Shown piece after piece: positions 1-7,192 of a stretch of DNA of 20,140 nt. The DNA comes from a virus: positions 1 to 20,140 of the IMG/VR virus record IMGVR_UViG_3300012199_000181; one strand, written 5' to 3'. Every line of letters starts with the position of its first letter. Position 1 is the stretch's first letter. The notes under the pieces are model-generated. The model did no database searches. It was not told the DNA's origin and worked only from the letters and a program-made list of their open reading frames with translations. Made by a program: the position numbers and the translations under genes.

Positions 1-378
1 CTAGCGGGGTGCTGCCGGAGCTTGCACCGCTACCTGCCGGATACCATCAGCACTCCAAAACTGCGGGTTTTTATTGCCCGCCATCAAACCTTGTACCAGA
101 CCCTCGATCATCACCGGCGAGCCCGGCGCAATGTTGGCACACGGCTGCGTCGGTGCGGTCAGCGTAATGCTCAAGTTCTCGTACTTGTCACGGTCGAACG
201 ACTTCACTGCCACGGCCACCGTAGCCGTCCACTTCAGGCCGCCATTCTTGTCGCGGGCTTGGACTTGCTGGCTATTCGAGTCGTTCCGATCAGCTCGCTC
301 CATCTTTTGCTCTATAGCCAAAAAGATGCCGGGCCGCCCAAACGTCTTGGCAAAGTCCACTACGATACGGTCAATCAT
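1..378 (-). CDS. Hypothetical small beta-rich protein, possibly replication-associated
   Basis: This is a complete 125-residue protein ending in TAG at positions 1-3. The reading frame is open back to 489, but the ATG at 378 is chosen because AGAAAGGGG lies 8 bases upstream, and the extra upstream residues (rich in Cys, Tyr and His) look non-coding. Alternating hydrophobic and polar stretches in the middle (WTATVAVAVKSF, NLSITLTAP, SPVMIEGLVQGL) suggest a beta-barrel such as an OB fold. The pattern of a Gln-Ala-x-Asp-x-x-Gly-x-x-x-Trp segment, then a QP turn, then PVxxxGL, loosely recalls actinobacterial 'plasmid replication, integration and excision activator' proteins. That resemblance is from memory and weak. 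No signal peptide or membrane segment is seen. It lies downstream of the sigma-factor gene on the same strand, separated by a 143-base leader. Function is not established. Confidence 0.6.
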   Translation of the reverse strand: MIDRIVVDFAKTFGRPGIFLAIEQKMERADRNDSNSQQVQARDKNGGLKWTATVAVAVKSFDRDKYENLSITLTAPTQPCANIAPGSPVMIEGLVQGLMAGNKNPQFWSADGIRQVAVQAPAAPR

Positions 379-448
379 GCAAGAAACCCCTTTCTGTGCT
401 TGGTTGCGCGCCAAAAGCGCAACTGTTCGATAACAACAATAGCAATGC

Positions 449-487
449 GGATAGCTGTTTTTGGGCATACGAATGCCCGGGCTATCC
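449..487. repeat. Nested inverted repeat (hairpin) between sigma factor and next gene
   Basis: An outer 7-bp pair GGATAGC (449-455) / GCTATCC (481-487) encloses an inner 6-bp pair GGGCAT (463-468) / ATGCCC (473-478) with a 4-base loop. A 7-base bulge separates the two stems on one side and 2 bases on the other. It sits in the 143-base gap between two minus-strand genes. On neither strand is it followed by a T-run, so it does not read as a normal intrinsic terminator. It may be an RNA structure in the leader of the downstream gene or the end of the sigma transcript. Confidence 0.5.
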
Positions 488-521
488 ACGGTAGGTTTTC
501 GGGAAGTAGAAAATCGTCCGT

Positions 522-1361
522 TTAAGGCAATCTGAAATCCGGTGGTAGAGGGATTATTTTCGCCTGGCGGATAATGACTAACTCACCAGGCCATGCAAAG
601 AACCTGCGGGTAATCTCGGCGTCGCCAGGTTCGTCCGGCGGCTCATCATCGCCCATAACGCTGTGTGGACTATGGAGGCGGTAGAAAGTCCGCTCTTCGT
701 TCACCACACGAATTTGCTCTTTGGTATACCGCCGGCTACCCAACCGTATCTCCCCTGACTTCTTCCAACCTTCCCACACGCCGCCTCTAAATAAGCCTCG
801 CAAAAGGCGGTCAATGTCACGTTCAGCAGATGATGCTACAGCACGTTTGAAGTCAGCCGTCTCTGGGTAATATTTCCTGCGTAATTCTGTTTTGCCACGG
901 CTCACATTTGAACTCACTGCTGACTCACTGATACCTAATTTTGCAGCAGTCTCTTGTTGGGTATATCCGTAGTAGTGTTTCGACAGAAAGCAATCCCGAT
1001 ACTTCTCCGGCATCTGTGGTACTTCCTCTCGGAGCCAGAGCAGATCACATATCCGGTCTTCGTCTCCCTCTACGTTCAGTTCGGCCTCGCTTTCCGGTAT
1101 AGGGAGGAAATCTATCAACTTGGTATGCCGGTGAGCATCACGCGCAAGGTTCGTCGCGATACGGTAGAGCCAACTTTTAGCAGTCTGTTGTAAAATCGTC
1201 TCCTTATATTTCAAAACCCGCTCAAAGGTATCCTGGTAAAGATCACGGGCAAGCTCTTGGTCATGTACCAGACCCATCAAGTAGCGCACAATCGGCTGCT
1301 GGTAATATTCGTAAAGTTTCTCAATCTCGGAGCCAGAGTCATCAGGTGATAGTTGACGCAT
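522..1361 (-). CDS. ECF-type RNA polymerase sigma factor with C-terminal extension
   Basis: This 279-residue protein has the two core sigma-70 domains. Region 2 spans about residues 13-80, with the -10 recognition helices around DLYQDTFERVLKY and the typical SWLYRIATNLARD segment. Region 4 spans about 105-163, with the helix-turn-helix in YGYTQQETAAKLGISESAVSS (about 131-151). No region 1.1 or 3 is seen, which is the extracytoplasmic-function (group 4) layout. After region 4 about 115 residues remain that ordinary ECF factors lack, including an acidic Asp/Pro/Glu stretch near 238-249. The start at 1361 is chosen because GGAAAGGGG lies 6 bases upstream; an ATG at 1391 is the alternative, with AAGG 8 bases upstream. 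It would direct RNA polymerase to particular promoters, possibly phage late or neighbouring ones, but the target is unknown. No anti-sigma gene is evident. Whether it belongs to the phage or to flanking host DNA cannot be decided here. Confidence 0.88.
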   Translation of the reverse strand: MRQLSPDDSGSEIEKLYEYYQQPIVRYLMGLVHDQELARDLYQDTFERVLKYKETILQQTAKSWLYRIATNLARDAHRHTKLIDFLPIPESEAELNVEGDEDRICDLLWLREEVPQMPEKYRDCFLSKHYYGYTQQETAAKLGISESAVSSNVSRGKTELRRKYYPETADFKRAVASSAERDIDRLLRGLFRGGVWEGWKKSGEIRLGSRRYTKEQIRVVNEERTFYRLHSPHSVMGDDEPPDEPGDAEITRRFFAWPGELVIIRQAKIIPLPPDFRLP

Positions 1362-1445
1362 TGCTTGCCCCTTTCCAGTCAGTTTAGTCATCCTCGCCGC
1401 CTTACTTGTATATACGTATGAAACCCGAAAACCCTGCGTCGTGTA

Positions 1446-1472
1446 TTGCGAGTTCGGCAAATGTTGTATAGT
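1446..1472 (+). promoter_or_regulatory. Candidate promoter for the plus-strand gene at 1480
   Basis: TATAGT at 1467-1472 matches the -10 consensus at five of six positions, and TTGCGA at 1446-1451 matches the -35 at four of six. The spacer is only 15 bases, which is short. A start point 7-8 bases after the -10 box falls at or beside the ATG at 1480, so the transcript would be nearly leaderless. This fits the absence of any Shine-Dalgarno sequence before that ATG. Confidence 0.4.
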
Positions 1473-1479
1473 CGAACTC
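1450..1479. repeat. Inverted repeat bracketing the -10 box, possible operator
   Basis: GAGTTCG (1450-1456) and CGAACTC (1473-1479) are perfect 7-bp inverted copies separated by 16 bases. The -10 candidate TATAGT ends immediately before the right arm. Such placement fits a dimeric repressor or activator site controlling the divergent pair of genes, though a chance occurrence is possible. Confidence 0.45.
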
Positions 1480-1767
1480 ATGACCAATCATGAGCATCTA
1501 GGCGAGTCTGAACCTAGTCAGCCGGACAGTCCCTTCAGCGAGCTAGGCTTCTTCACTCAAACTTTTGCTGAATATATCGCCACTGGCCGTTTAGACCCAT
1601 CAACTATTAGCCCTGAGCAGTTGCGCGTGCTCGACAGTATCGCAAGGAAGATGGCCTCCGATATTGAGTTTCTAATCAACCATGGCGAACTGCCGCCAGA
1701 GGCAGGGTTGCCACCCGAATTGCTGCAACGCTTGGAAGGGGAAGGTCATAACGACATGCCACAGTAG
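1480..1767 (+). CDS. Hypothetical small acidic protein
   Basis: This 95-residue protein is the only convincing plus-strand gene. It begins MTNHEHLGESEPSQPDSP, continues with an amphipathic stretch (FTQTFAEYIATGRLDPSTIS) and has a helical second half (PEQLRVLDSIARKMASDIEFL), ending in a Pro/Glu-rich segment. It is acidic, soluble and without membrane helices. The frame is open upstream to 1441, but that region overlaps the putative promoter and would start with GTG, so the ATG at 1480 is preferred. No Shine-Dalgarno is present, suggesting leaderless translation. It is divergent from the sigma-factor gene, from whose start it is separated by 118 bases, and converges on the end of the tail operon. 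I do not recognise the family. A small partner or regulator of the sigma factor is conceivable from position alone. Confidence 0.6.
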   Translation: MTNHEHLGESEPSQPDSPFSELGFFTQTFAEYIATGRLDPSTISPEQLRVLDSIARKMASDIEFLINHGELPPEAGLPPELLQRLEGEGHNDMPQ

Positions 1768-1832
1768 CTACAGCGGCACTACGGTTATGTCCCGATTGTG
1801 GAAGCCCGACGTACCCGCTGGGCACCTCAACT

Positions 1833-2333
1833 TCATGCCGCTTCGTATGTGATAACCGCACCGATACAGCGCTTCCCACCAGAAGCGGTGAACACATTCC
1901 CAGCCGCGTCTTTACCGAAGCCTACTGTTGTAGCACCGCTGGCAACATCCCAGATACCAACTACCGATATGGTGTTATCAACGATGCGGCAAGTGTCTGT
2001 CCAGTGCATCCCCGGGATGGTCGCGGCAGTGACAGGTAGGCTGATGGTGAACGAGGTTGAGTTACTGGTTCCGTCCGATCCCTGGTAAATCACTAAAGTC
2101 ACCGTCTTGCCTATCTGTATATATCTGTAAAAGCCACCGGCTGGGACAGCGGAAAAACCTGTAATAGTCGGCGTCCAATCCTGCCAGACACCAAAGTCAT
2201 TACTATTATTAAATAATGATAAAATATTTAACCACTTAAATCGATTCGTCGAGGGGCCAGACGCCGTTTCTCCAAGCGCGAAATCATTTAATGATGGCGT
2301 TGTGTTTTCGCTATATCCTGAAATTTTTCCCAT
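1833..2333 (-). CDS. Small tail fibre-like protein
   Basis: This 166-residue protein starts at an ATG preceded by GAGAGGAA six bases away. The N-terminal 45 residues (MGKISGYSENTTPSLNDFAL...) match the short virion-anchoring segment seen at the start of many phage tail fibres. The rest has the pattern WQDWTPTITGF...FYRYIQIGKTVTL, a beta-rich segment I know from the distal parts of many phage tail proteins. It is the last gene of the late operon, 20 bases after the tail hub, so a role at the tail tip in host contact is likely. A local AT-rich patch near 2203-2245 encodes residues about 30-43 and stands out from the flanking composition. No enzymatic residues are recognisable. Confidence 0.75.
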   Translation of the reverse strand: MGKISGYSENTTPSLNDFALGETASGPSTNRFKWLNILSLFNNSNDFGVWQDWTPTITGFSAVPAGGFYRYIQIGKTVTLVIYQGSDGTSNSTSFTISLPVTAATIPGMHWTDTCRIVDNTISVVGIWDVASGATTVGFGKDAAGNVFTASGGKRCIGAVITYEAA

Positions 2334-2353
2334 TTCTGTATTCCTCTCTTATT

Positions 2354-4495
2354 TTAGCTTGGGCCGCTTGGATTGCCTAACGTGCTCATCGCTATCAATT
2401 CTTTAGTGACCTGCTCAACCTTAGTTACGATGCGCTTTGGCAGCAAGCCGAGCTGCAACGTCACCTGGTTCGGCGCGTAGTCTATATGCACAATCTGGGC
2501 TAGTAAGCCATCAACGAGCGTACCAAACCCGTTAAACCCTATAATCAGCCCCGGCTTAAACTGCGTGGTGTCGATAGTTTTGTCCACAACCGTTACTGTA
2601 GTCTGATATTGTTCGTCTTTTTTCTCCGCAACCTCGCTGCTACCAATAGCATGAGCTGTGGCTGTGTCTGTCACCCTGTTATCACTCAACCTTGATAGCG
2701 CTACACCGTACTCGTTGATGCTAGTGCTATCCTGGTCGAGCGTATAGATATTAGAACCGGCAACCACTCCCCCCGTAAAGTACGCCTCGTTCGCGACATA
2801 CTCCGTAGTGGCCACGATCTTGATTTGATTGAGGTGTTTTCCCTTCGTCAGCACAATGTCGGCAACGGTGTTGGCCTGCTTGAAGTACACTGTATTGGTG
2901 TTGAAGGTGTAACTTAGTGATAACCCTGTAGCATCTATAGAGCTACCATTATAGGTAACTGCACCGCCCTCAGTTGCGTAGGCGTCCAACACCGGCTCTA
3001 GTATTTGCGTAGTTGGGTCTTTGCTGGTATAGGTGGCAACGGTACTCAATGGCGCAGCATACGTCTCAAAGTACATCTCCTGTGAACTGGCAATCCCCCA
3101 ACCACTGCCGACATTGAGGTACTCGTGACCGCCGCTGTAAGTCACCGTGTCGTGCAGATATACCTTCACGCCACTGCTATCTGATGCTGTGACATAGAAG
3201 AAGTAAGAAGTCGACGGGCTGACCGCGATAGGTGAAGCAAACACGAACTGGTGGGCTGCTGCCGTAGTCGAAGATATGTTCATAGAAGTTGAGCCTATTT
3301 CGGCTCCCCCAGGGCTCAGGCACAGGTGAATAGTAACGGTGTTGGTGGTGCTGACAACTGCTGCATAGATAGTGATAGCACCAATGTTATTCACTCCTGA
3401 GCCAGTGGTGAATGTCTGGCCGACTAATATGAAAGACGGACTAGTAACAGTACCGAAGTCATCTTGCACCGTTTGAATTTGGTCAGCAACCAGTAGCCCG
3501 TAGCCACGTATAAGGTGGTTCGTCAGGTCTTGACCATCGCTATACACCGTCAAGTCGATAGTGTCATCCTGCCCGTCGCCACCAAAGTTGGCCTCCCACC
3601 GTTTGAGCCTACCCCTAAACATAGTGATGCCGTTGGGGTGGTAGTAGCCGTACTCAACTACTACAATCTCATTACCGTTCTTGATAAGCTCGTCGGCACC
3701 GCCACCAAGTCCAAGGATGAGGTTCGCACCGTCGCTGAGAATGTTGTTGCTCCCCTCATCAAGTACGTTCGCGCCGGATTCGTCCAGCACGGCGTCATTG
3801 CTTGGCAAGGAGCTGGTATCGGCCGATACTGGCAGCTGTATCTTGATCTGTACGCCGCCGGTGTTTATGTCTTGGCTGAATGAAAAGTCAGATGAAGGGC
3901 GGGGCAGGCGGCCCAAATATGTACTAGCTGAGTCATAGACTTTGTAGATGTAGCGCTTCTGCATGTCGATGTTCCCAGCGCTCACGCCGGTCGAGTAGTA
4001 GACGGTAATGGCTATGTAATCAACATATGCCGTCACGGTGGTATCAGGGTGCAGATCGGCACTGAACGCTACTCCGAAGTCAGAGTTGTTTATGTCAGCC
4101 GATGTCCAGCTCTCGCCCCATAAATCTGATACGCTGCCATAGGTAGCTACTGCGTCGCTGGTCGGCCATAGCGTCACTGTATCGGCCTTATTGGTAACGC
4201 CGATGCTGCCGTCGGATTTAACAATCTTGACTGCATAATCGGTCACGTTATTGGTGCCGTTGCCGCTGGCGTGGCGCGTTACTTCAACCACAATACCCTG
4301 GATGTCCGAGCCGGCCGGGATACTAAACCCGTAATTGGTAGTCTTGAGGTAGTGGGTATGGTTCGGGTTGGTATCAACTGCGGTAGCATAAGTGGCGTCT
4401 AAGGCTTTGGCGTTGTTAGGGTTTGACCACGTATCACCGCTCAATGACGAATCATCGGCTGCCGTACTTGGTGAGTTGGGGCCTATGTATGCCAT
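2354..4495 (-). CDS. Tail hub / tail-associated protein with two extra beta domains
   Basis: This 713-residue protein follows the Dit gene directly, the usual place of the siphovirus hub (Tal) protein that plugs the tail tip. The ATG at 4495 is chosen because it follows the Dit TGA by one base. An in-frame ATG at 4522 has no ribosome site. Residues 1-170 form an N-terminal beta-sandwich (TWSNPNNAKALDATYATAV ... WTSADINNSDFGVAFSA ... AYVDYIAITVYY), a pattern I associate with phage and surface proteins. Residues 178-345 and 483-713 resemble the hub proper (IYKVYDSASTYLGRL, FRGRLKRWEANF, late FKPGLIIGF and LLAQIVHIDY). Residues about 346-482 look like an inserted carbohydrate-binding-like domain (FTTGSGVNNIGAITIY ... 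TSYFFYVTASDSSGVKVYL). Residues 235-262 hold a short degenerate repeat with Leu-Asp-Glu/Gly-Ala-Asn units. No peptidase or lysozyme motif was seen. Confidence 0.78.
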   Translation of the reverse strand: MAYIGPNSPSTAADDSSLSGDTWSNPNNAKALDATYATAVDTNPNHTHYLKTTNYGFSIPAGSDIQGIVVEVTRHASGNGTNNVTDYAVKIVKSDGSIGVTNKADTVTLWPTSDAVATYGSVSDLWGESWTSADINNSDFGVAFSADLHPDTTVTAYVDYIAITVYYSTGVSAGNIDMQKRYIYKVYDSASTYLGRLPRPSSDFSFSQDINTGGVQIKIQLPVSADTSSLPSNDAVLDESGANVLDEGSNNILSDGANLILGLGGGADELIKNGNEIVVVEYGYYHPNGITMFRGRLKRWEANFGGDGQDDTIDLTVYSDGQDLTNHLIRGYGLLVADQIQTVQDDFGTVTSPSFILVGQTFTTGSGVNNIGAITIYAAVVSTTNTVTIHLCLSPGGAEIGSTSMNISSTTAAAHQFVFASPIAVSPSTSYFFYVTASDSSGVKVYLHDTVTYSGGHEYLNVGSGWGIASSQEMYFETYAAPLSTVATYTSKDPTTQILEPVLDAYATEGGAVTYNGSSIDATGLSLSYTFNTNTVYFKQANTVADIVLTKGKHLNQIKIVATTEYVANEAYFTGGVVAGSNIYTLDQDSTSINEYGVALSRLSDNRVTDTATAHAIGSSEVAEKKDEQYQTTVTVVDKTIDTTQFKPGLIIGFNGFGTLVDGLLAQIVHIDYAPNQVTLQLGLLPKRIVTKVEQVTKELIAMSTLGNPSGPS

Positions 4496-4496
4496 A

Positions 4497-5282
4497 TCAG
4501 ACGTAAAGCACGCTATATACAATATTTATATTAAATGTGCGGCTGGTGAGGTTATCGCTGTAGGATATGGTCTGCGCTCCTGGCGGGAACAAGGGGAACG
4601 CTCCAGTAAAATCCACAGCCACGCCGTTGACGGTAACATTGCTCCTAGCGCAATCAATGACTAGCACGTCACTGGTTGCCCAGGTGCGCTGTACTGTTAT
4701 CTCTTGGCCGTTGCCGCTATTGCCGATAATGACCGTCTTATTGGTCGCACCGCTAACGGCGGTATAGGTGATGGTAAAGATTGGTTGCTGGTATGGAGCT
4801 GTGCCGCCAAAGGTGTAGTTATCGCTGTAGCTGGCACTGGTTCGGCCGCTCACGTTCAGGATAGTAGTTTGGCTGATGTCCTGGCCGAAGGCGTTTGTAC
4901 AGGTAAACGTGATCGTGAAATTAGCGTATGTCAGATAGCCTGGCCTCTGTACATCAATATTGGTAGCGGTAGCCACGTACCGCCTGGTGCCGCCGCCGTA
5001 GTCCATATCAAGGTTCGCCCCTTGCGCTACCAGGTAGCCGTTGAAGGTGTCTATAAGCGTGTCGCAGTCAGAGATAGTCGTGCCGACAATGACCCCGGTC
5101 ACGGTAATAGGTTTGGCTGGATACTCTACAAATGGGATAGCACTGGCGTTGGCATGGGATAACGCGTACGATTGCGCCTTTTTAGCGTTCTTACCGGCGT
5201 GTTCGATGCCTTGCGTGATAATGCCGTGGTTGCCATCGAAGGTTTGCAAACTGTGGCCGTTATAGGAAATCTGAATTGCCAT
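4497..5282 (-). CDS. Distal tail protein (Dit)
   Basis: This 261-residue protein has the two-part layout of siphovirus distal tail proteins, which form the ring joining tail tube to hub. The N-terminal part, about 1-133, is the ring domain and contains KPITVTGVIVGTTISDCDTLID and a Phe-Thr-Ile-Thr-Phe strand. The C-terminal part, about 134-261, is beta-sandwich-like, with the typical ending FPLFPPGAQTISYSDN then RTFNINIVY. Its ATG overlaps the tape-measure stop codon (TAATG), so translation is probably coupled. The gene lies between tape measure and hub, exactly as expected. It carries no large insertion, so any receptor binding is likely by the hub and fibres. Confidence 0.85.
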   Translation of the reverse strand: MAIQISYNGHSLQTFDGNHGIITQGIEHAGKNAKKAQSYALSHANASAIPFVEYPAKPITVTGVIVGTTISDCDTLIDTFNGYLVAQGANLDMDYGGGTRRYVATATNIDVQRPGYLTYANFTITFTCTNAFGQDISQTTILNVSGRTSASYSDNYTFGGTAPYQQPIFTITYTAVSGATNKTVIIGNSGNGQEITVQRTWATSDVLVIDCARSNVTVNGVAVDFTGAFPLFPPGAQTISYSDNLTSRTFNINIVYSVLYV

Positions 5283-6994
5283 TAGTACTGCCCTTGCACG
5301 ACTGACAAGCCACTGCCCGCGTTCAACGAGTCTTGGTTGATCGACTCGAAGAACTTGCTTACGGCCGCTGGTGTGGAGAGCACGACTTGCTGGATATTGA
5401 CTGTGCTGCGGTTGCCGCCATTATAGTTATTGCTGGTGTTATTGTTCACCGGCGATGTGCCGCCACTGGCCGGTACGCCAGTCACTAACTGTGTGGTAGC
5501 GATGTTAGCTTGGGCCTGGATGCCCTGCAAGCCTTGGATAAGCCCAGCACCCATGTTCTTGCCGATCTCAGCGAATACGGCCGACGGCGAGTGGATGCCA
5601 AGCAGACTCTTGAAGCTACTAACAATTTCTTTGCCGAGGTTTTTGACATGGTTTAGGGCTGCTCCGAATTGACCTGTCATGCCGTCGATCAAACCGGCGA
5701 TGATGTCATGACCGGCTTGTGCAAGCAGACTCTTAGGGTGCTCAAGTGCGCTAACAATTTTTATTGCAAGTTTGGCGAGCCAAGAAAAGGCCGTACCGAA
5801 CCAACCAATCAAATTGCTAATCCACCCTATAAGATCAGTGATAACGTGGATGACAAAGGCTAGAACGTCTATGGCAATGCGTAAGCCGTTAATGAATAAG
5901 TAAATAGCGCCGATTAGAGTCACGCCGATAATAACCGCCAGTATCTTCAGCACGTCCATCAATGCTGGCTGTAGAGAGTTGTAAAGCCGGACGACCGCAT
6001 CCCTTATTTCCCTAAACGCCGGCCCGATATTTGATGCCAATGAGTTCCAAAGTGCCTTGAGCGAGGGCATCATAGCTTCAAAGACTGCTTTGACTGTCTC
6101 TATTACATCCTTAAATACTTTCCACTCGGTCTGGAATCCCTTAATCTCAAACTTTGCAAAAGCCTTGGCAAAATTCTCTACATCGCCTATAAAGTCTTTG
6201 AATGTCTTATCGCTGGCGAGTTTAGCAAGCCAGTTGAGGAACTCATTTAACTTCTCCTCGATTTTCGGTATGGCACCAACCCCCAAGTCGATAAAGTGGT
6301 TTTTAAGCATCTCCATCTTGCCAGCAAAGGTAGTTGCAGCCGCCGATGCGCTGCCACCGAACTCCTTAGCCAGCTCTTGGAGTATGAGTTTTTGGGCATC
6401 GGCTTGATCGTTGACAGCCATAAAATGCTTGACTTGTTCCTTTTGCTGGTCACTCAGTGAAACACCGACTTTACGAAGTGCGGTGACACCGTTAATCGGG
6501 TCTTGAAGGGCTTTACCGACCTGAATAGCAGTATTAGACAACTGCTCTGAACTTGGTGTAGCGCCATTATTCATAGCAGTAGCCATGTCGGTAACGGCTT
6601 TAGTAGCTGCGGGGAACACGTCTTTATGAATACTGGTAAAAGTAAGCAGCATGTTTTCTGCCGCCAGAGCAGCTTCACCGTCAATAGGCGTAGTTTTCAT
6701 AATGCTATCTGCCAGATTATTAACCTGGTCGGCCGTTACCCCGGCTGCGCCTCCGGTAGACTTCAAGACAGCTTGCAGCTGTGCTTCGGCCTGCTGATGC
6801 TCTTTGTAGTTATCCGTAACGGCTTTAATGCCCGTCTTGAGACCCTCCCAGGCATCATTGACTAACTGCGCCGCAACTACTCCGCCGCCAACTTGTTTCC
6901 ACAGGCCAGCAAAGCCGTTTTTAGCCTCCTCGACGGCTGCTTTAGAATCGTCGTTGACGTGTATCTTTACGTTTACGTTGGCATCGTCATTCAT
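5282..6994 (-). CDS. Tail tape measure protein
   Basis: This 570-residue protein sets tail length and probably leaves the tail during DNA injection. Residues 1-70 are charged and helical. Residues about 70-245 carry the phage tape-measure core (ENMLLTFTSIHKDVFPAATKAV, GKALQDPINGVTALRKVGVS, ATTFAGKMEMLKNHF). Residues 345-415 are strongly hydrophobic with several potential membrane helices (ILAVIIGVTLIGAIYLF and following), as expected for a protein that may enter the cell membrane. Residues 464-489 include GIHSPSAVFAEIGKNMG, a signature common near the C terminus of tape measures. At about 1.5 angstrom per residue the tail would be roughly 85 nm, a short siphovirus tail. Its ATG lies 6 bases after the stop of the frameshifted chaperone and lacks a strong ribosome site, which suggests coupling. 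Confidence 0.93.
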   Translation of the reverse strand: MNDDANVNVKIHVNDDSKAAVEEAKNGFAGLWKQVGGGVVAAQLVNDAWEGLKTGIKAVTDNYKEHQQAEAQLQAVLKSTGGAAGVTADQVNNLADSIMKTTPIDGEAALAAENMLLTFTSIHKDVFPAATKAVTDMATAMNNGATPSSEQLSNTAIQVGKALQDPINGVTALRKVGVSLSDQQKEQVKHFMAVNDQADAQKLILQELAKEFGGSASAAATTFAGKMEMLKNHFIDLGVGAIPKIEEKLNEFLNWLAKLASDKTFKDFIGDVENFAKAFAKFEIKGFQTEWKVFKDVIETVKAVFEAMMPSLKALWNSLASNIGPAFREIRDAVVRLYNSLQPALMDVLKILAVIIGVTLIGAIYLFINGLRIAIDVLAFVIHVITDLIGWISNLIGWFGTAFSWLAKLAIKIVSALEHPKSLLAQAGHDIIAGLIDGMTGQFGAALNHVKNLGKEIVSSFKSLLGIHSPSAVFAEIGKNMGAGLIQGLQGIQAQANIATTQLVTGVPASGGTSPVNNNTSNNYNGGNRSTVNIQQVVLSTPAAVSKFFESINQDSLNAGSGLSVVQGQY

Positions 6995-7000
6995 GCGGAT

Positions 7001-7192
7001 TTACTTTTTTACCTGTTGGGCTTTGGCTTCCGCCTTAGACTTTATCTCGAAGAGCGCATCAAACCATAAGGGGCGTTGTAGGTATTGGTCGTATGTCCAG
7101 CCGAAGGTTTGGCACATGCTGAGGATGCTAAAACGGGGATCGACTTGGCCGCTGCCGTTTATCACGGCCAAAAAGTAGTCTTTCTCTAGCCT
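7001..7192 (-). CDS. Tail assembly chaperone, -1 frameshift extension (gpT-like part)
   Basis: This frame has no good start of its own. It is entered by a -1 ribosomal slip at 7192-7198 and adds 63 residues to the first 128 of the upstream ORF, giving a 191-residue fusion equivalent in arrangement to lambda gpGT. The extension begins RLEKDYFLAVINGSGQ and contains CQTFGWTYDQYLQRPLWFD, a pattern typical of the T part of siphovirus tail chaperones. It ends in a Lys/Ala-rich tail and a TAA at 7001-7003, 6 bases before the tape-measure ATG. In lambda the T part binds tail tube subunits while the G part binds the tape measure. The same division is inferred here. Confidence 0.88.
   Translation of the reverse strand, partial: RLEKDYFLAVINGSGQVDPRFSILSMCQTFGWTYDQYLQRPLWFDALFEIKSKAEAKAQQVKK
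7145..7171 (-). other. Possible stimulatory stem-loop for frameshifting
   Basis: TTGGCCG and CGGCCAA form a perfect 7-bp stem (7145-7151 with 7165-7171) and a 13-base loop. On the mRNA it begins 20 bases after the slippery site. This is farther than the usual 5-9 bases, so its role is uncertain. It could also take part in a larger fold. Confidence 0.35.

Noticed and set aside
379-489. N-terminal extension of the left-edge gene up to an ATG at 489
   Set aside because: The extra 37 residues are Cys/Tyr/His-rich, cover the hairpin region, and the ATG at 378 has a much better ribosome site.
1768-1832. Terminator between the convergent genes
   Set aside because: Weak stems (for example GTGCCC-AGC-GGGTAC on the minus strand) occur, but none is followed by a T-run, so no intrinsic terminator is claimed.
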